Shown: piece after piece, positions 19,035 through 30,181 of the stretch
Position numbering within the stretch: position 1 is the first letter of the stretch
Layout of the letters: each line of letters opens with the position of its first letter
Source of the DNA: Tabrizicola sp.
GTDB lineage: Bacteria; Pseudomonadota; Alphaproteobacteria; Rhodobacterales; Rhodobacteraceae
Direction of reading: 5' to 3'
Length of the DNA stretch: 55,784 nucleotides
NCBI RefSeq assembly: GCF_016793705.1
Contig: NZ_JAEULO010000028.1
Span: forward strand, 1 to 55,784
The notes under the pieces: model-generated
Database searches by the model: none
What the model was told of the DNA's origin: nothing
Seen by the model: the letters and a program-made list of their open reading frames with translations, nothing else
Translations under genes and position numbers: made by a program

Positions 19035-19687
19035 AGGCGCTACTCCTGCGCGACCTGATGCTTGCCTTCCGCTCCGGCGGCGGCTTCGGGCTGGGGCTGG
19101 CGTTCTTCTTCCTCCTCTCCGTCCTTGTGCCGCTGGGCGTCGGTCCAGAAGGTGGGATGCTGGGCCGCATCGCCCCCGGCGTGCTCTGGGTCGGCGCGCT
19201 GCTGGCCTGCCTCCTCTCGCTCGACCGCATCTTTGCGCTGGACCACGAGGACGGCTCGCTCGATCTCCTCGCCACCGCCCCGATCCCGCTGGAGGCGGTG
19301 GTGGCCGTCAAGGCGCTGGCGCACTGGCTGGTCACGGGCCTGCCGCTGACGCTGATCGCGCCGGGCCTCGCGGTCCTTCTGAACCTGCCCCCTGCCGGCT
19401 ATTCCTGGCTGGTCCTCAGCCTGTTCCTTGGCACCCCCGCGCTCTCGGTCATCGGGGCCTTCGGCGCCGCCATCACCGTCGGCCTGCGCCGCGGCGGTCT
19501 CCTCCTCAGCCTCCTCGTCCTGCCGCTCTACGTGCCCACCCTGGTCTTCGGGGGCGAGGTCGTCCGGCGCGGGGCCGAGGGCATGGCTCTGGCGACCCCG
19601 CTGGCGCTCCTCGGCGCGATCAGCCTGGGCGCGGCGGCCCTTCTCCCCTTCGCGGCCGCCAGCGCGATCCGCGTCAATTTGCGCTAG
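19031..19687 (+). CDS. ccmB: Heme exporter membrane protein CcmB
   Basis: Integral membrane partner of CcmA, 218 aa with about six TM helices. Typical family features are LLRDLMLAFRSGGGFGLGLAFF at the start, FALDHEDGSLDLLATAPIPLE and LPLYVPTLVFGGE. Translationally coupled to ccmA through ATGA at 19031-19034. ccmC follows after 54 bp. Confidence 0.96.
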
Positions 19688-19741
19688 TCTGTCGCGCGAT
19701 GGTGTGTTGAGCGGCGAACCGGAACAGGATAGGCGAACCCC

Positions 19742-20470
19742 ATGTCGATCTGGGAATATGCGAACCCGAAGAAGTTCATGCAGACCTCGGCCTGGGCTTT
19801 GCCCTGGGTTGTCGGGCTGACGATTGCGCTGCTGGTCACGGGCTTGGTCTGGGGCTTCTTCTTTACCCCTGACGACTACAAGCAGGGCGCGACGGTCAAG
19901 ATCATCTACCTGCATGTCCCCGCCGCGATGATGGCGATCAACGCTTGGGGAATGATGCTGGTCACGTCGCTGGTCTGGATCGTCCGCCGCCACCACGTCA
20001 GCGCGCTCGCCGCCAAGGCCGCCGCCCCCGTGGGGCTGACCTTCACGCTCATCGCGCTGGTGACGGGGGCGCTCTGGGGCCAGCCGATGTGGGGCACCTG
20101 GTGGGCCTGGGACCCGCGGCTGACCTCGTTCCTGATCCTGACCCTGTTCTACTTCGGCTACATGGCCCTCTGGGCCGCGATCGAGGACCCGGACACGGCC
20201 GCCGACCTGACCTCGATCCTCTGCCTCGTCGGGTCGGTCTTCGCGCTCCTCTCACGCTATGCCGTGCTGTTCTGGAACCAGGGGCTGCACCAGGGGGCCT
20301 CGCTGTCGATGGATGAAAAGGAGAACGTGGCCGACGTGTTCTGGCTGCCGCTTCTGGTCTGCATCGCCGGGTTCATCCTGTTGTTCGTGACCATGGTCCT
20401 GCTGCGCACCCGGACCGAAATCCGCTCGCGGCGGCTGAAGGCGCTTCTGGCGCGGGAAAGGGTGGCGTGA
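19742..20470 (+). CDS. ccmC: Heme lyase/export protein CcmC
   Basis: Binds heme and passes it to CcmE in the periplasm. 242 aa with six TM helices. The tryptophan-rich WWD heme motif is present as WGTWWAWDPR, and family His residues occur in YLHVPAA and in the NQGLHQGAS region. ccmD starts on the last base of the stop codon. Confidence 0.96.
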   Translation: MSIWEYANPKKFMQTSAWALPWVVGLTIALLVTGLVWGFFFTPDDYKQGATVKIIYLHVPAAMMAINAWGMMLVTSLVWIVRRHHVSALAAKAAAPVGLTFTLIALVTGALWGQPMWGTWWAWDPRLTSFLILTLFYFGYMALWAAIEDPDTAADLTSILCLVGSVFALLSRYAVLFWNQGLHQGASLSMDEKENVADVFWLPLLVCIAGFILLFVTMVLLRTRTEIRSRRLKALLARERVA

Positions 20471-20628
20471 TGCCGGACTTTGGGAAGTACGCCTTTGCGG
20501 TGCTGGGCTCGTATCTGGCGACCGCGCTGCTGATCGCGGCTCTGGTCGGGCTGACTCTCTGGCAATCGGCCCGGATGAAGCGGGCGCTGGCCGAGGCCGA
20601 GGCACGGCAGGGGAAGACGGATGGCTAG
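20470..20628 (+). CDS. ccmD: Heme exporter protein CcmD
   Basis: Small 52-aa membrane protein between ccmC and ccmG. One TM helix (about 8-31, YAFAVLGSYLATALLIAAL) is followed by a charged cytoplasmic tail rich in Ala, Glu and Arg. This is the usual length and form of CcmD, which helps release holo-CcmE from CcmABC. The ATG at 20470 overlaps the ccmC stop by 1 bp and the stop overlaps ccmG by 8 bp. Confidence 0.93.
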   Translation: MPDFGKYAFAVLGSYLATALLIAALVGLTLWQSARMKRALAEAEARQGKTDG

Positions 20629-21157
20629 GTGGCTGTTGGTCGTGCCCCCGGTCCTCTTCGCGGGGCTGGCGGGACTGTTCTACGCGGGGATGTACCGTGA
20701 AAATCCCGGCGAGCTGCAATCGGTCTTCGTCGGGCGTCCTGCGCCCGTGCTGCCCACTACCACGCTGCCTGGCATCCCCGGCCTGAGCGACGCCGACCTG
20801 CGGGCGGGCGAGGTGACGGTGGTGAACTTCTGGGCCACCTGGTGCCCGCCCTGCCGGGCCGAGCATCCCGTGCTGAAGGAGATGGCGGCGAAGGGTATCC
20901 GGGTCGGGGGCGTCAACATCATGGATGACGACGCGAAGGCGGTGGAATACCTGGCCGAGGAGGGGAATCCCTTCATCGGTGTCGCGACCGATCCGAACGG
21001 TCGGAACCGGGTGGAATGGGGCGTCACCGCCCCGCCTGAGACCTTCATCGTCGGTGGCGACGGGACCGTCCTCTTCCGCTTCGTCGGGCCCTTGGTCGGG
21101 ACCGACTACGAGGACCGTTTCGTGCCGGAGCTGGAGAAGGCGCTGGCGGGAGGCTGA
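20621..21157 (+). CDS. ccmG: Thiol:disulfide interchange protein CcmG/DsbE
   Basis: Membrane-anchored periplasmic thioredoxin that keeps apocytochrome c or CcmH thiols reduced. 178 aa. An N-terminal TM anchor (LLVVPPVLFAGLAGLFYAGM) and the active site WCPPC in NFWATWCPPCRAEHP are present. The cis-Pro region is GVTAPPETFIVGG, which matches the CcmG-type VYGAPETF motif. Last gene of the ccm cluster; ccmE, ccmF and ccmH are not in the window. Convergent with the Hint gene. Confidence 0.95.
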   Translation: MARWLLVVPPVLFAGLAGLFYAGMYRENPGELQSVFVGRPAPVLPTTTLPGIPGLSDADLRAGEVTVVNFWATWCPPCRAEHPVLKEMAAKGIRVGGVNIMDDDAKAVEYLAEEGNPFIGVATDPNGRNRVEWGVTAPPETFIVGGDGTVLFRFVGPLVGTDYEDRFVPELEKALAGG

Positions 21158-21194
21158 CTGTCCACGCGGGACAGATAAAGATTTTACAATGATT

Positions 21195-22364
21195 TCAGAC
21201 TTTGAACCTTTGTCGTTCAGGACCTGTTAACTGCGGGGACTCGACCAGGGGTTTCTGGTTCCTGACCGATCGTTCCACCAGCTTGCGCGCGACCCGGCCG
21301 CGCAGGAAGGTGCGGGCGGGGCAGCGCGCCGCGGTGGGCAGGCCGCTGGCCAATTCGGGGAACAGCGCAAGGATTTCCGCCCGTGCGGCCTGTCCGACCG
21401 CCGTCAGTGCCTGATCGCCGGTGTAGAAGGATTCCGAGATGAGGCCGTTCGAGCACACAAGTTCGTGCCGGTCGAACAGCAGGTGGAGATAGGTCACCGG
21501 GGCGGGCGCCGGGGCCAGGCTTACTCCCGGCAGGTCCAGCAGATGCTTTGCCGCCACCAGGACCTCGCGCGCGCCGAACATCCGCTCGGCGATGGTCGAC
21601 CGGACCAGGCAGCGGTGCTGCGGCGACACGGTCAAGGTCCTGCGGGGCAGGTCGCTGCCAAGCGCGCCCGCCGCGATCCGCACCGGGACCAGGTTTGCCG
21701 CCCGGTCCAGCTCGTCCGGCGACAGGGTGCGGCGGCCGATCCAGCGGATCGGTTGCAGCCCATGGTCGACGGTCAGCACCCGGTCGCCGACCGCCAGGGT
21801 CTCGATGGGACGCTCGCCGCAGTCCGTCAGGATCAGCGTGCCGAGGGTGAAGCAGGTAAACTGCATCCCGTCGGCATTGTTCAGGTCGAAGTTCAGCAGG
21901 GTGTTGTTTTCGACATAGGCCGCAATCGGCCCGATGATGGCCTGAACCGGGCCAAGCAGCGGACCGAGCGCGCTGATGACCTGGTTTGTCAGCCCGTCCA
22001 GCAGCGCCGCCGGATCGGCATCGGTGCCATCGGCATTGTAGTAGCGGACATACTGGGTTCCATCGACCTCGAAGACGCCGACAGGGACGGGGCTGGACAG
22101 GTTGATCGTCAGGTTGACGAGGGGCGGGACGCTGATCGTGACACCAAAAGCAGCCGTGCCGGTGGCGGTCAGCGAGGCGGAATCGCCGTTGATCGTCGCC
22201 GTCTCGCCGAAATCCCACTGGTCATCGTTGTTGGTATCGTCGACCGCAGCCTCGCCGGTGACGCTGGCCTGGAAATTGGTGAAGCTCACGATCTGGTTCG
22301 ACCCGATTCCAAGCAGGGCGCCCTGATTCTGATAGAATTCGATTGTCTGGTCGATTGAAGACAT
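21195..22364 (-). CDS. Hint-domain protein (Hedgehog/intein-type autoprocessing fold)
   Basis: 389 aa. The first ~165 residues are an unassigned Asn/Asp/Thr-rich, probably beta-strand region (DDTNNDDQWDFGETATING) without Cys. A Hint domain follows from Cys171: CFTLGTLILTDCGERPIE, then VGDRVLTVDHGLQPIRWIGRR, and a second block LTVSPQHRCLV with the TxxH-like His. The C-terminal block HELVCSNGLISESF is also seen. Proteins of this kind are frequent in Rhodobacteraceae and often secreted without a classical signal. Autocleavage is possible at Cys171 but not shown. The gene stands alone beside an AT-rich gap. Confidence 0.87.
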   Translation of the reverse strand: MSSIDQTIEFYQNQGALLGIGSNQIVSFTNFQASVTGEAAVDDTNNDDQWDFGETATINGDSASLTATGTAAFGVTISVPPLVNLTINLSSPVPVGVFEVDGTQYVRYYNADGTDADPAALLDGLTNQVISALGPLLGPVQAIIGPIAAYVENNTLLNFDLNNADGMQFTCFTLGTLILTDCGERPIETLAVGDRVLTVDHGLQPIRWIGRRTLSPDELDRAANLVPVRIAAGALGSDLPRRTLTVSPQHRCLVRSTIAERMFGAREVLVAAKHLLDLPGVSLAPAPAPVTYLHLLFDRHELVCSNGLISESFYTGDQALTAVGQAARAEILALFPELASGLPTAARCPARTFLRGRVARKLVERSVRNQKPLVESPQLTGPERQRFKV

Positions 22365-22663
22365 GGGAGCATCCCGTCAAATTTCAGGGAATTGCCGGGG
22401 CCCGCCGACATTGATAATCGAATCACGCGGCCCTTAACTGAAACCGGATTTGGACTGGGTCAGTATTCTGATTCTGGTTGTGATTTCCAAAGCATCTCAA
22501 GCATTTGATTCAAAATCAACCCTAAGGAGATAAATCTAAGCGATTTTCTATGATGCAATATTTTCAGGCATAGCAGAAATGAGAATTCCTTCTCAAAATT
22601 GCTTGTGGACAAACAAAAAGGCCCCGGCGGAAAGCCGGGGCCTTTTGATCAGTGAAACAATCC
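22365..22663. other. AT-rich intergenic region upstream of the Hint gene
   Basis: 299 bp without an ORF, noticeably lower in GC than the rest of the window, especially 22440-22615. It carries the promoter region of the Hint gene (minus strand) and the aconitase terminator at its right edge. No clear repeats or insertion-sequence ends are seen. Confidence 0.6.
22616..22646 (-). terminator. Rho-independent terminator of acnA
   Basis: Perfect 13-bp inverted repeat AAAAGGCCCCGGC (22616-22628) / GCCGGGGCCTTTT (22634-22646). It lies 18 bp past the acnA stop on the minus strand, with a T4 run after the stem in that direction. Confidence 0.88.
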
Positions 22664-25411
<2,748 letters not shown>

Positions 25412-25448
25412 TGTCGTGGCTCCTGAAGAGGGCGGCTGCTGCGATGTT

Positions 25449-25466
25449 TGTATACCATTGTATGCC
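25449..25466. promoter_or_regulatory. Direct repeat TGTATRCC upstream of acnA (possible operator)
   Basis: TGTATACC (25449-25456) and TGTATGCC (25459-25466) repeat with 10-bp periodicity, one helical turn, in the 180-bp divergent gap between acnA and the DUF1223 gene. This spacing suits a regulator binding one face of DNA. The protein that binds is unknown. Confidence 0.4.
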
Positions 25467-25591
25467 GATTATCCAGCCCCGGTTTCGGCTTTCCTTAGAG
25501 CATATGACAGGCCTCTCGCAAAACCTTGATTGGCTCGTGTCGCCCTGCAATCCTATAACCGGGCAGGGGACCACGGATCAGGATAGGCACC

Positions 25592-26287
25592 ATGCGACAT
25601 TTCGTCAGCGCCGCTTGCGGCTTCTGGCTTGCGGCGGTGGCCCAGGTGCAGGCAGAGCCGGTGGTGGTGGTGGAGCTTTACACCTCGCAAGGCTGCTCCT
25701 CCTGCCCGCCGGCCGACGAATTCCTGGCGATGCTGGCCTCGGACCCGCGCATCCTGCCGCTTGCGCTGCATGTCGACTACTGGGACTATATCGGCTGGGC
25801 CGACAAGTTCGCGCAAGGAAAGTTCACCGACCGCCAACGCGCCTATGCCAAGGCGGTGGGGTCGCGCACGATCTACACGCCGCAGCTGATCATCGGCGGC
25901 GCGGACCGGATCGAGGGCTATGCGCCGGAAGAGACCGCCGAGCGGCTGCGCGACCATCTGGCGGCGGGGACGCCGGTCCGCCTGACCGTGACGCGCGAGG
26001 GCGACCGGCTGGTGATCCGGGCCGAGGCCGACCCGCCGCTCACCGAACCCGTCCGGGTGCAGCTGGTGCGCTACCGGCCGGAAGAGACGGTGACGATCGA
26101 GCGGGGCGAAAATGCCGGCAAGACCATCACCTACCGCAACATCGTGACGTCGTGGGAACGGGTCGGGGACTGGGGCGGCGACGCGCCTCTGGAGGTCACG
26201 GCCCCCTATCCGGGCGACGAACCGGGCGCGGTGATCGTGCAGACGGCTGGCCCGGCGGCGATCCTGGCCGCAGCGCGGGTAGAGTGA
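25592..26287 (+). CDS. DUF1223 thioredoxin-like secreted protein
   Basis: 231 aa with a signal peptide ending near QAEP. The DUF1223 core has a thioredoxin-like fold start, VVVVELYTSQGCSSCPPADEF, with a CxxC pair (Cys-Ser-Ser-Cys). HVDYWDYIGWADKFA, TDRQRAYA and YTPQLIIGG are further family landmarks. A periplasmic redox role is suggested by fold, but no function is established. Monocistronic; the stop is followed by a REP-like element. Confidence 0.88.
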   Translation: MRHFVSAACGFWLAAVAQVQAEPVVVVELYTSQGCSSCPPADEFLAMLASDPRILPLALHVDYWDYIGWADKFAQGKFTDRQRAYAKAVGSRTIYTPQLIIGGADRIEGYAPEETAERLRDHLAAGTPVRLTVTREGDRLVIRAEADPPLTEPVRVQLVRYRPEETVTIERGENAGKTITYRNIVTSWERVGDWGGDAPLEVTAPYPGDEPGAVIVQTAGPAAILAAARVE

Positions 26288-26293
26288 TTTGAC

Positions 26294-26361
26294 GTAGGAC
26301 GGGTGCCAACCCACCGTTTTGCACGGGGGAATGGGCGGGAGCGTGATTTCACGCACCCTAC
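26294..26361. repeat. REP-like composite palindromic element
   Basis: About 68 bp bounded by GTAGG (26294-26298) and CCTAC (26357-26361), with an inner perfect palindrome GCGTGATTTCACGC (26341-26354) and an inner GGGTGCCAACCC segment. Short GTAGGGTGCGTG-type elements are, from memory, common in Rhodobacter-group intergenic DNA. It fills the gap between two convergent genes and its right end contributes the TAG stop (26358-26360) of the acyltransferase gene. Confidence 0.5.
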
Positions 26362-27245
26362 AGGTTGCCGCCCTTCCAGCGCCGGTGAATCCAGAACCAT
26401 TGGCCGGGATAGGCGATGACCCGCCGCTCCAGAGCCTGCGTGACCTGGCGCATCATCGTCTCGGGGTCGGTGTGTGGCACGGGCGTGTCCAGCGTGACCC
26501 GGAAGTCCAGACCGTCAGTTTGACGGATGGCGAAGAACGGGATCAGGTCCGCCTTCAGCCGCAGCGCCAGTTCCGCCGCCGACAGAGCCGTCCGCGCCGG
26601 GTGGCCGAGGAAGGGCATCGCGGGCGCGCCCGGCACGTCCTGGTCGAAAAGCAGAACCAGTTGCCCGCCCTCCTTGAGGTGCCGCACGAAGCCTGCCGTC
26701 CCCGCGCGGCCCTGCGGGAAAACCGGCCCACCGAAGGCCTGCATCGTGCGCACGTAGTGCGCGTTGAAATAGCGGTTCGAGAGATTGCGGTAGAGCCCGC
26801 CGATCTCGAAGCCTCGTGCCACCAGTGCCGCGCGCGCCGCTTCGTAATTGCCGAAATGGCCGGAGACAAGGATCACCGGGCGCTTGTCATTGCGCGCGGC
26901 GATAAGCGCGCCGTAGCCCGGACCCTCGGGTTCGATGGTACGCGCCCGTGCGGTGAAGGCGCGGGTCGAGTAGTTCTCGATCAGCGTCCGGCCGGCATTG
27001 TCTAGCGCGGCTTCGGCGATGGCATCGCGCTCGGCATCGGGCTTTTCGGGCCAGATCAGCGCGAGATTCTCGCGCGCCCTTGTGCCATAGCCCGCGAAAG
27101 GCCCGATCACCCGCCGCATCAGCCAGCCGGTGAAGGCGACGCGCCAGGGATAGGGCAGGGCCAGCGCCAGCCCGATCAGCCCGCGTGCGGCGAGATTGAC
27201 CAGGAAATGATCGGGCCGGAAGGGGGGATTGGTGCCGTCTGACAT
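26358..27245 (-). CDS. Lysophospholipid/lipid A acyltransferase (LpxL/HtrB family)
   Basis: Transfers a fatty acyl chain to a lipid A precursor or related lipid at the inner membrane. 295 aa, normal for LpxL. The catalytic HX4E motif is His130...Glu135 in VSGHFGNYEA, inside the usual acyltransferase context. Further family segments are GGPVFPQGRAGTAGFVRHLKEGG and LLFDQDVPGAPAMPFLGHPA (substrate-chain region). 12 bp downstream of the EamA transporter gene, so probably one operon. Confidence 0.88.
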   Translation of the reverse strand: MSDGTNPPFRPDHFLVNLAARGLIGLALALPYPWRVAFTGWLMRRVIGPFAGYGTRARENLALIWPEKPDAERDAIAEAALDNAGRTLIENYSTRAFTARARTIEPEGPGYGALIAARNDKRPVILVSGHFGNYEAARAALVARGFEIGGLYRNLSNRYFNAHYVRTMQAFGGPVFPQGRAGTAGFVRHLKEGGQLVLLFDQDVPGAPAMPFLGHPARTALSAAELALRLKADLIPFFAIRQTDGLDFRVTLDTPVPHTDPETMMRQVTQALERRVIAYPGQWFWIHRRWKGGNL

Positions 27246-27257
27246 CGGGGCCTTGGC

Positions 27258-28133
27258 TCAGGGCACGCGCCGCGCCCGGGTTTCGCGGTGCCAGACATAA
27301 AGTCCGGCCCCGACGATCACAAGCGCGCCGATCACCGTCCAGCGGTCGGGCCACTGGCCATACAGCACCGCGCCCCAGAAGGTCGCGAAGACGATGCCCA
27401 GATAGGCGAAGGGCGCGACGATCCCGGCCTCGGTGATGGAGAAGCTGCGGATGATACAGAGCTGCGCCCCGGTGCCGAGGCAGGCGATCAGGCCGAATTT
27501 CCACAGGTCTTCGGTCGCCACGGGTTCCCAGACGAAGGGGAGCGCGGCGCCCGCGACGATGCTGCCGAAAAGCGCGGCATAGATCATCGAGGCCCAGACG
27601 CTTTCCTGTGCACCGATCTTGCGGGTCAGCAAGGCTGACGCAGCATATGAGAGCGCGCAGGCGAAGGGCAGAAGCGCCCACCAGGTGAAGACCCCGGCGC
27701 CCGGCCGGATCACCATCAGCGCGCCGATCAGCGCGACAACGACCCCCGCGACGCGCCTTGGGCCAAGGCGTTCTCCGAGGAAGAGCGCGGCACCCAGCGT
27801 GATCAGGACTGGGTTGATGTCGGCGATGGCGGTGGCTTCCGCGAGGCCGATGTAAGGCAGCGCAAGAAAGAAGAAGGTTGTCGCTCCGAATTGCGAGGCC
27901 GAGCGCCAGAAATGCAGCACCGGAAAGCGGGTGCGCAGGACCGGCCCAAGGCGGTGGCGCAGGATCAGGAGGACGAGTGTCAACTGTCCGGCGAAGCGGA
28001 CCCAGATCACCTGCGGCGCCGGGTATCGGTCGATCAGCCCCTTGGCGGTGGCGTCCATCGCGGTGAAGAGGAAGATCGCAAGGATCATCAACGCCACGCC
28101 GCGCGTGACATGCGAAGAGGAGGCGGCGGACAT
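27258..28133 (-). CDS. DMT-superfamily EamA-type exporter
   Basis: Ten-TM inner-membrane transporter of metabolites, 291 aa with the ATG at 28133. Two EamA repeats are visible: the first from GVALMILAIFLFTAMDATAKG, the second from GVFTWWALLPFACALSYAASALL, ending with a basic C-tail (WHRETRARRVP). The in-frame extension up to 28349 is hydrophilic and poor in codon bias, so the later ATG, nine residues before the first TM region, is preferred. The substrate is unknown. Confidence 0.88.
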   Translation of the reverse strand: MSAASSSHVTRGVALMILAIFLFTAMDATAKGLIDRYPAPQVIWVRFAGQLTLVLLILRHRLGPVLRTRFPVLHFWRSASQFGATTFFFLALPYIGLAEATAIADINPVLITLGAALFLGERLGPRRVAGVVVALIGALMVIRPGAGVFTWWALLPFACALSYAASALLTRKIGAQESVWASMIYAALFGSIVAGAALPFVWEPVATEDLWKFGLIACLGTGAQLCIIRSFSITEAGIVAPFAYLGIVFATFWGAVLYGQWPDRWTVIGALVIVGAGLYVWHRETRARRVP

Positions 28134-28305
28134 TGGGCGGTTGTAGGGGGTGGGGACGGGGGGCGCAAGGGCGGGCGCAAGGGCAGTCTGCGGCGGTTCG
28201 TGCGCGTCGAAGTCTGCTGCGGGAAATGACAGCCGGCGAATGTCGGTCGCCGCGATGCTTGTGCGAAACATCATGGAAAGGCTTGGAAAGGGCTTTCTCC
28301 GGCGA

Positions 28306-28449
28306 TCATCTGAAAAGAGTTTTCGCAGAAAGCTGGCGTGGGCAATCATGTTCGGTTCCGGCGCGGCGCATCACTTCCCTGGTCTCCTTGTCCGTGATGC
28401 GCCTGTCAGCGTCGGCCACTTCCACAAATGCGCCGCACCGGGTGCAAAT
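28306..28449 (-). other. Possible small Cys-rich peptide or gene remnant
   Basis: In the 414-bp gap between the EamA and VOC genes, the minus strand reads 46 residues beginning CTRCGAFVEVADADRRITDK and ending in a Cys-Pro segment and a TGA at 28306-28308. It has a CxxC pair and a downstream HDC. There is no ATG, GTG or TTG start before the CxxC in this frame; only an ATT at 28447-28449 directly precedes it. It may be a gene broken at its 5' end. The rest of the gap holds nothing I can name. Confidence 0.28.
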
Positions 28450-28547
28450 TGCCGAAGGCCAGCGCCGGGCAGGAAACCATCCGCTTGCGCCGCTCCATGA
28501 CTTTCTGGAAGCTACAGGCGCGGCGGCTTCCGAAGGACGGGACTGGC

Positions 28548-28943
28548 ATGGACCTCAATCAGGTTACGATCCCGGTGCGGGATTTCGAGGAGGGGGTCGC
28601 CTTCTGTTCTGTGCTGGGGTTCCGCCAGATCGTGCACAATGGCGACGGCAGATACGCTCGCTTCGAGCTGCCGTCGGGGTCGACCACCCTTTCCCTCTAC
28701 GAGGACCGGACTGCCTGCCCCGGCGATACGGTCCTTTATCTCGAAGTGGACGACGTGGATCGGAAATATGCCGACCTTCGTGCCGCTGGCCTTGTGTTCC
28801 AGACCGCCCCCGCGGATCAGGACTGGCGCTGGCGCGAAGCGCATTTCGTCGATCCGACCGGAAACCGGTTCTGCCCTTACCATGCCGGGGCGGAGGAGAG
28901 ACGGTTCCCGCCGTGGCGCCTGAACGTCGCGAGAGACGAGTAA
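28548..28943 (+). CDS. VOC (glyoxalase/bleomycin resistance) family protein
   Basis: 131 aa with one VOC-fold unit pair: MDLNQVTIPVRDFEEGVAF at the start, ARFELPSGSTTLSLYE in the middle and AHFVDPTGNRF near the end. The usual first metal ligand His (LxHV) is Gln5 here, while Glu and His candidates remain. The ATG at 28548 is chosen because GAAGGACGGG precedes it and the VOC homology starts there. The reaction is unknown. Confidence 0.82.
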   Translation: MDLNQVTIPVRDFEEGVAFCSVLGFRQIVHNGDGRYARFELPSGSTTLSLYEDRTACPGDTVLYLEVDDVDRKYADLRAAGLVFQTAPADQDWRWREAHFVDPTGNRFCPYHAGAEERRFPPWRLNVARDE

Positions 28944-29042
28944 CCTTCACCGGTCCACCAATCGGAGAGAGGTTGCCACCCGTGAGACACCTGCCGTCGT
29001 GAGCCGCGCCGCATCTTTCCGCCTCCTCTCTGATCGCCGCGG

Positions 29043-30119
29043 CTACTCCTCCTCCGGCTGGATCAGCGTGATCTCGCCGCTGGTTTCCAGCGTGCGGATG
29101 GCGGCGATGATGGTGGTCATTGCTTCCTCGGCGTCCTTCTCCTTCACGCGCCCGCGGGTTCCCATCTCCTCGCGCAACCCCTGTGCCAGGCGTTGCGAGA
29201 TATTGGCCAGGATGAATTCCGCCGCCTCCTCCAGCCCAGGCTTGCCCGTCGCACCTGCAAGCGCCGTCACCAGCTGCGGCTGGTCCACCAGCCGGGTGAT
29301 CTTCGGCGCATCGCGCGGGTTGAGGCGCAAGGGGATGTGGACGAAGGTGAAGATCGCCTTCCGCACTTCGGCGGCGAAACCGGCATCCTCCGCCTCCAGC
29401 CCCAGGAGCACCTCGTCGCGTGTCAGCGTGGGCGAGACGTTCAGGATCGCCCCCACCCGCTCCACCGGCCCCTGGTCGAAGGCCTTCGGCGGCTGGTTGT
29501 CCAGTTCGGCCAGCAGCGCCGCGCCGATCCGCCGCACCGTCTCGGGGTCGACGTTGCCGGTCATCGACACCGCATAGGCCACCCGACGCGCCCGGTCGCC
29601 CGGCAGCTTGCCGAGGAGTTCCGCCGCCTTGCCCACGGGCAGTTTCGACAGCATCACCGCGCCGACTTCCACCGCCTCGTTCACCAGGATCGGCAGCAGG
29701 CGGTCGGGGGGAAGGGCGGTGATCCGCTCCCACGGGTCGATCTTCGAGGAGGTGGAGGACATCCGGCGCAGCCGCTGGGCGGCGGATTGCGAGATATGGC
29801 CGTCCATCATCGACAGCGCCCCCTCGATCCCGCCGGGGAAGGCGAGGCCCACCGAGTCGAGTTCCGTCAGGAATTCGGCAACCACATCGTCCAGCGTGGC
29901 GCGGTCGATCAGTCGCATCTGGCCCATCTGTTCGGCGAGCGCCGCCTGCATGTGTTCGGGCAGCGAAGACAGGGGCAGCGACGTGCCTTCAGTCAGAAGA
30001 TAGCGAACGATCACCGCCGCCTTCTGCCGGGGCGTGAGCACCCGTTTCGGCACTGGCGGGACCGTGACGATCCGGCGTTCCGGGGTGATCCGCGCGAGCG
30101 GCACCATGTCCTGCGGCAT
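29043..30119 (-). CDS. fliG: Divergent flagellar motor switch protein FliG, isolated from other flagellar genes
   Basis: 358 aa, slightly longer than typical FliG (~330). N-terminal, middle and C-terminal armadillo domains are recognisable: TPRQKAAVIVRYLLTEG at about 29-45, middle KLPVGKAAELLGKLPGDRAR, and C-terminal SQRLAQGLREEMGTRGRVKEKD. In the torque helix the Arg of SQR is kept and the paired Asp residues of E. coli (RDD) are Glu (REE). The EHPQ motif of the middle domain is EAVE instead. No other flagellar gene is in the window, so it may be an orphan paralogue or a separated component. Confidence 0.85.
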   Translation of the reverse strand: MPQDMVPLARITPERRIVTVPPVPKRVLTPRQKAAVIVRYLLTEGTSLPLSSLPEHMQAALAEQMGQMRLIDRATLDDVVAEFLTELDSVGLAFPGGIEGALSMMDGHISQSAAQRLRRMSSTSSKIDPWERITALPPDRLLPILVNEAVEVGAVMLSKLPVGKAAELLGKLPGDRARRVAYAVSMTGNVDPETVRRIGAALLAELDNQPPKAFDQGPVERVGAILNVSPTLTRDEVLLGLEAEDAGFAAEVRKAIFTFVHIPLRLNPRDAPKITRLVDQPQLVTALAGATGKPGLEEAAEFILANISQRLAQGLREEMGTRGRVKEKDAEEAMTTIIAAIRTLETSGEITLIQPEEE

Positions 30120-30181
30120 CGGGGCCTCATCGATTCCTGTGACGGAAACCCTGACAGCCGCAGGTTAACGCAGGCTTGACG

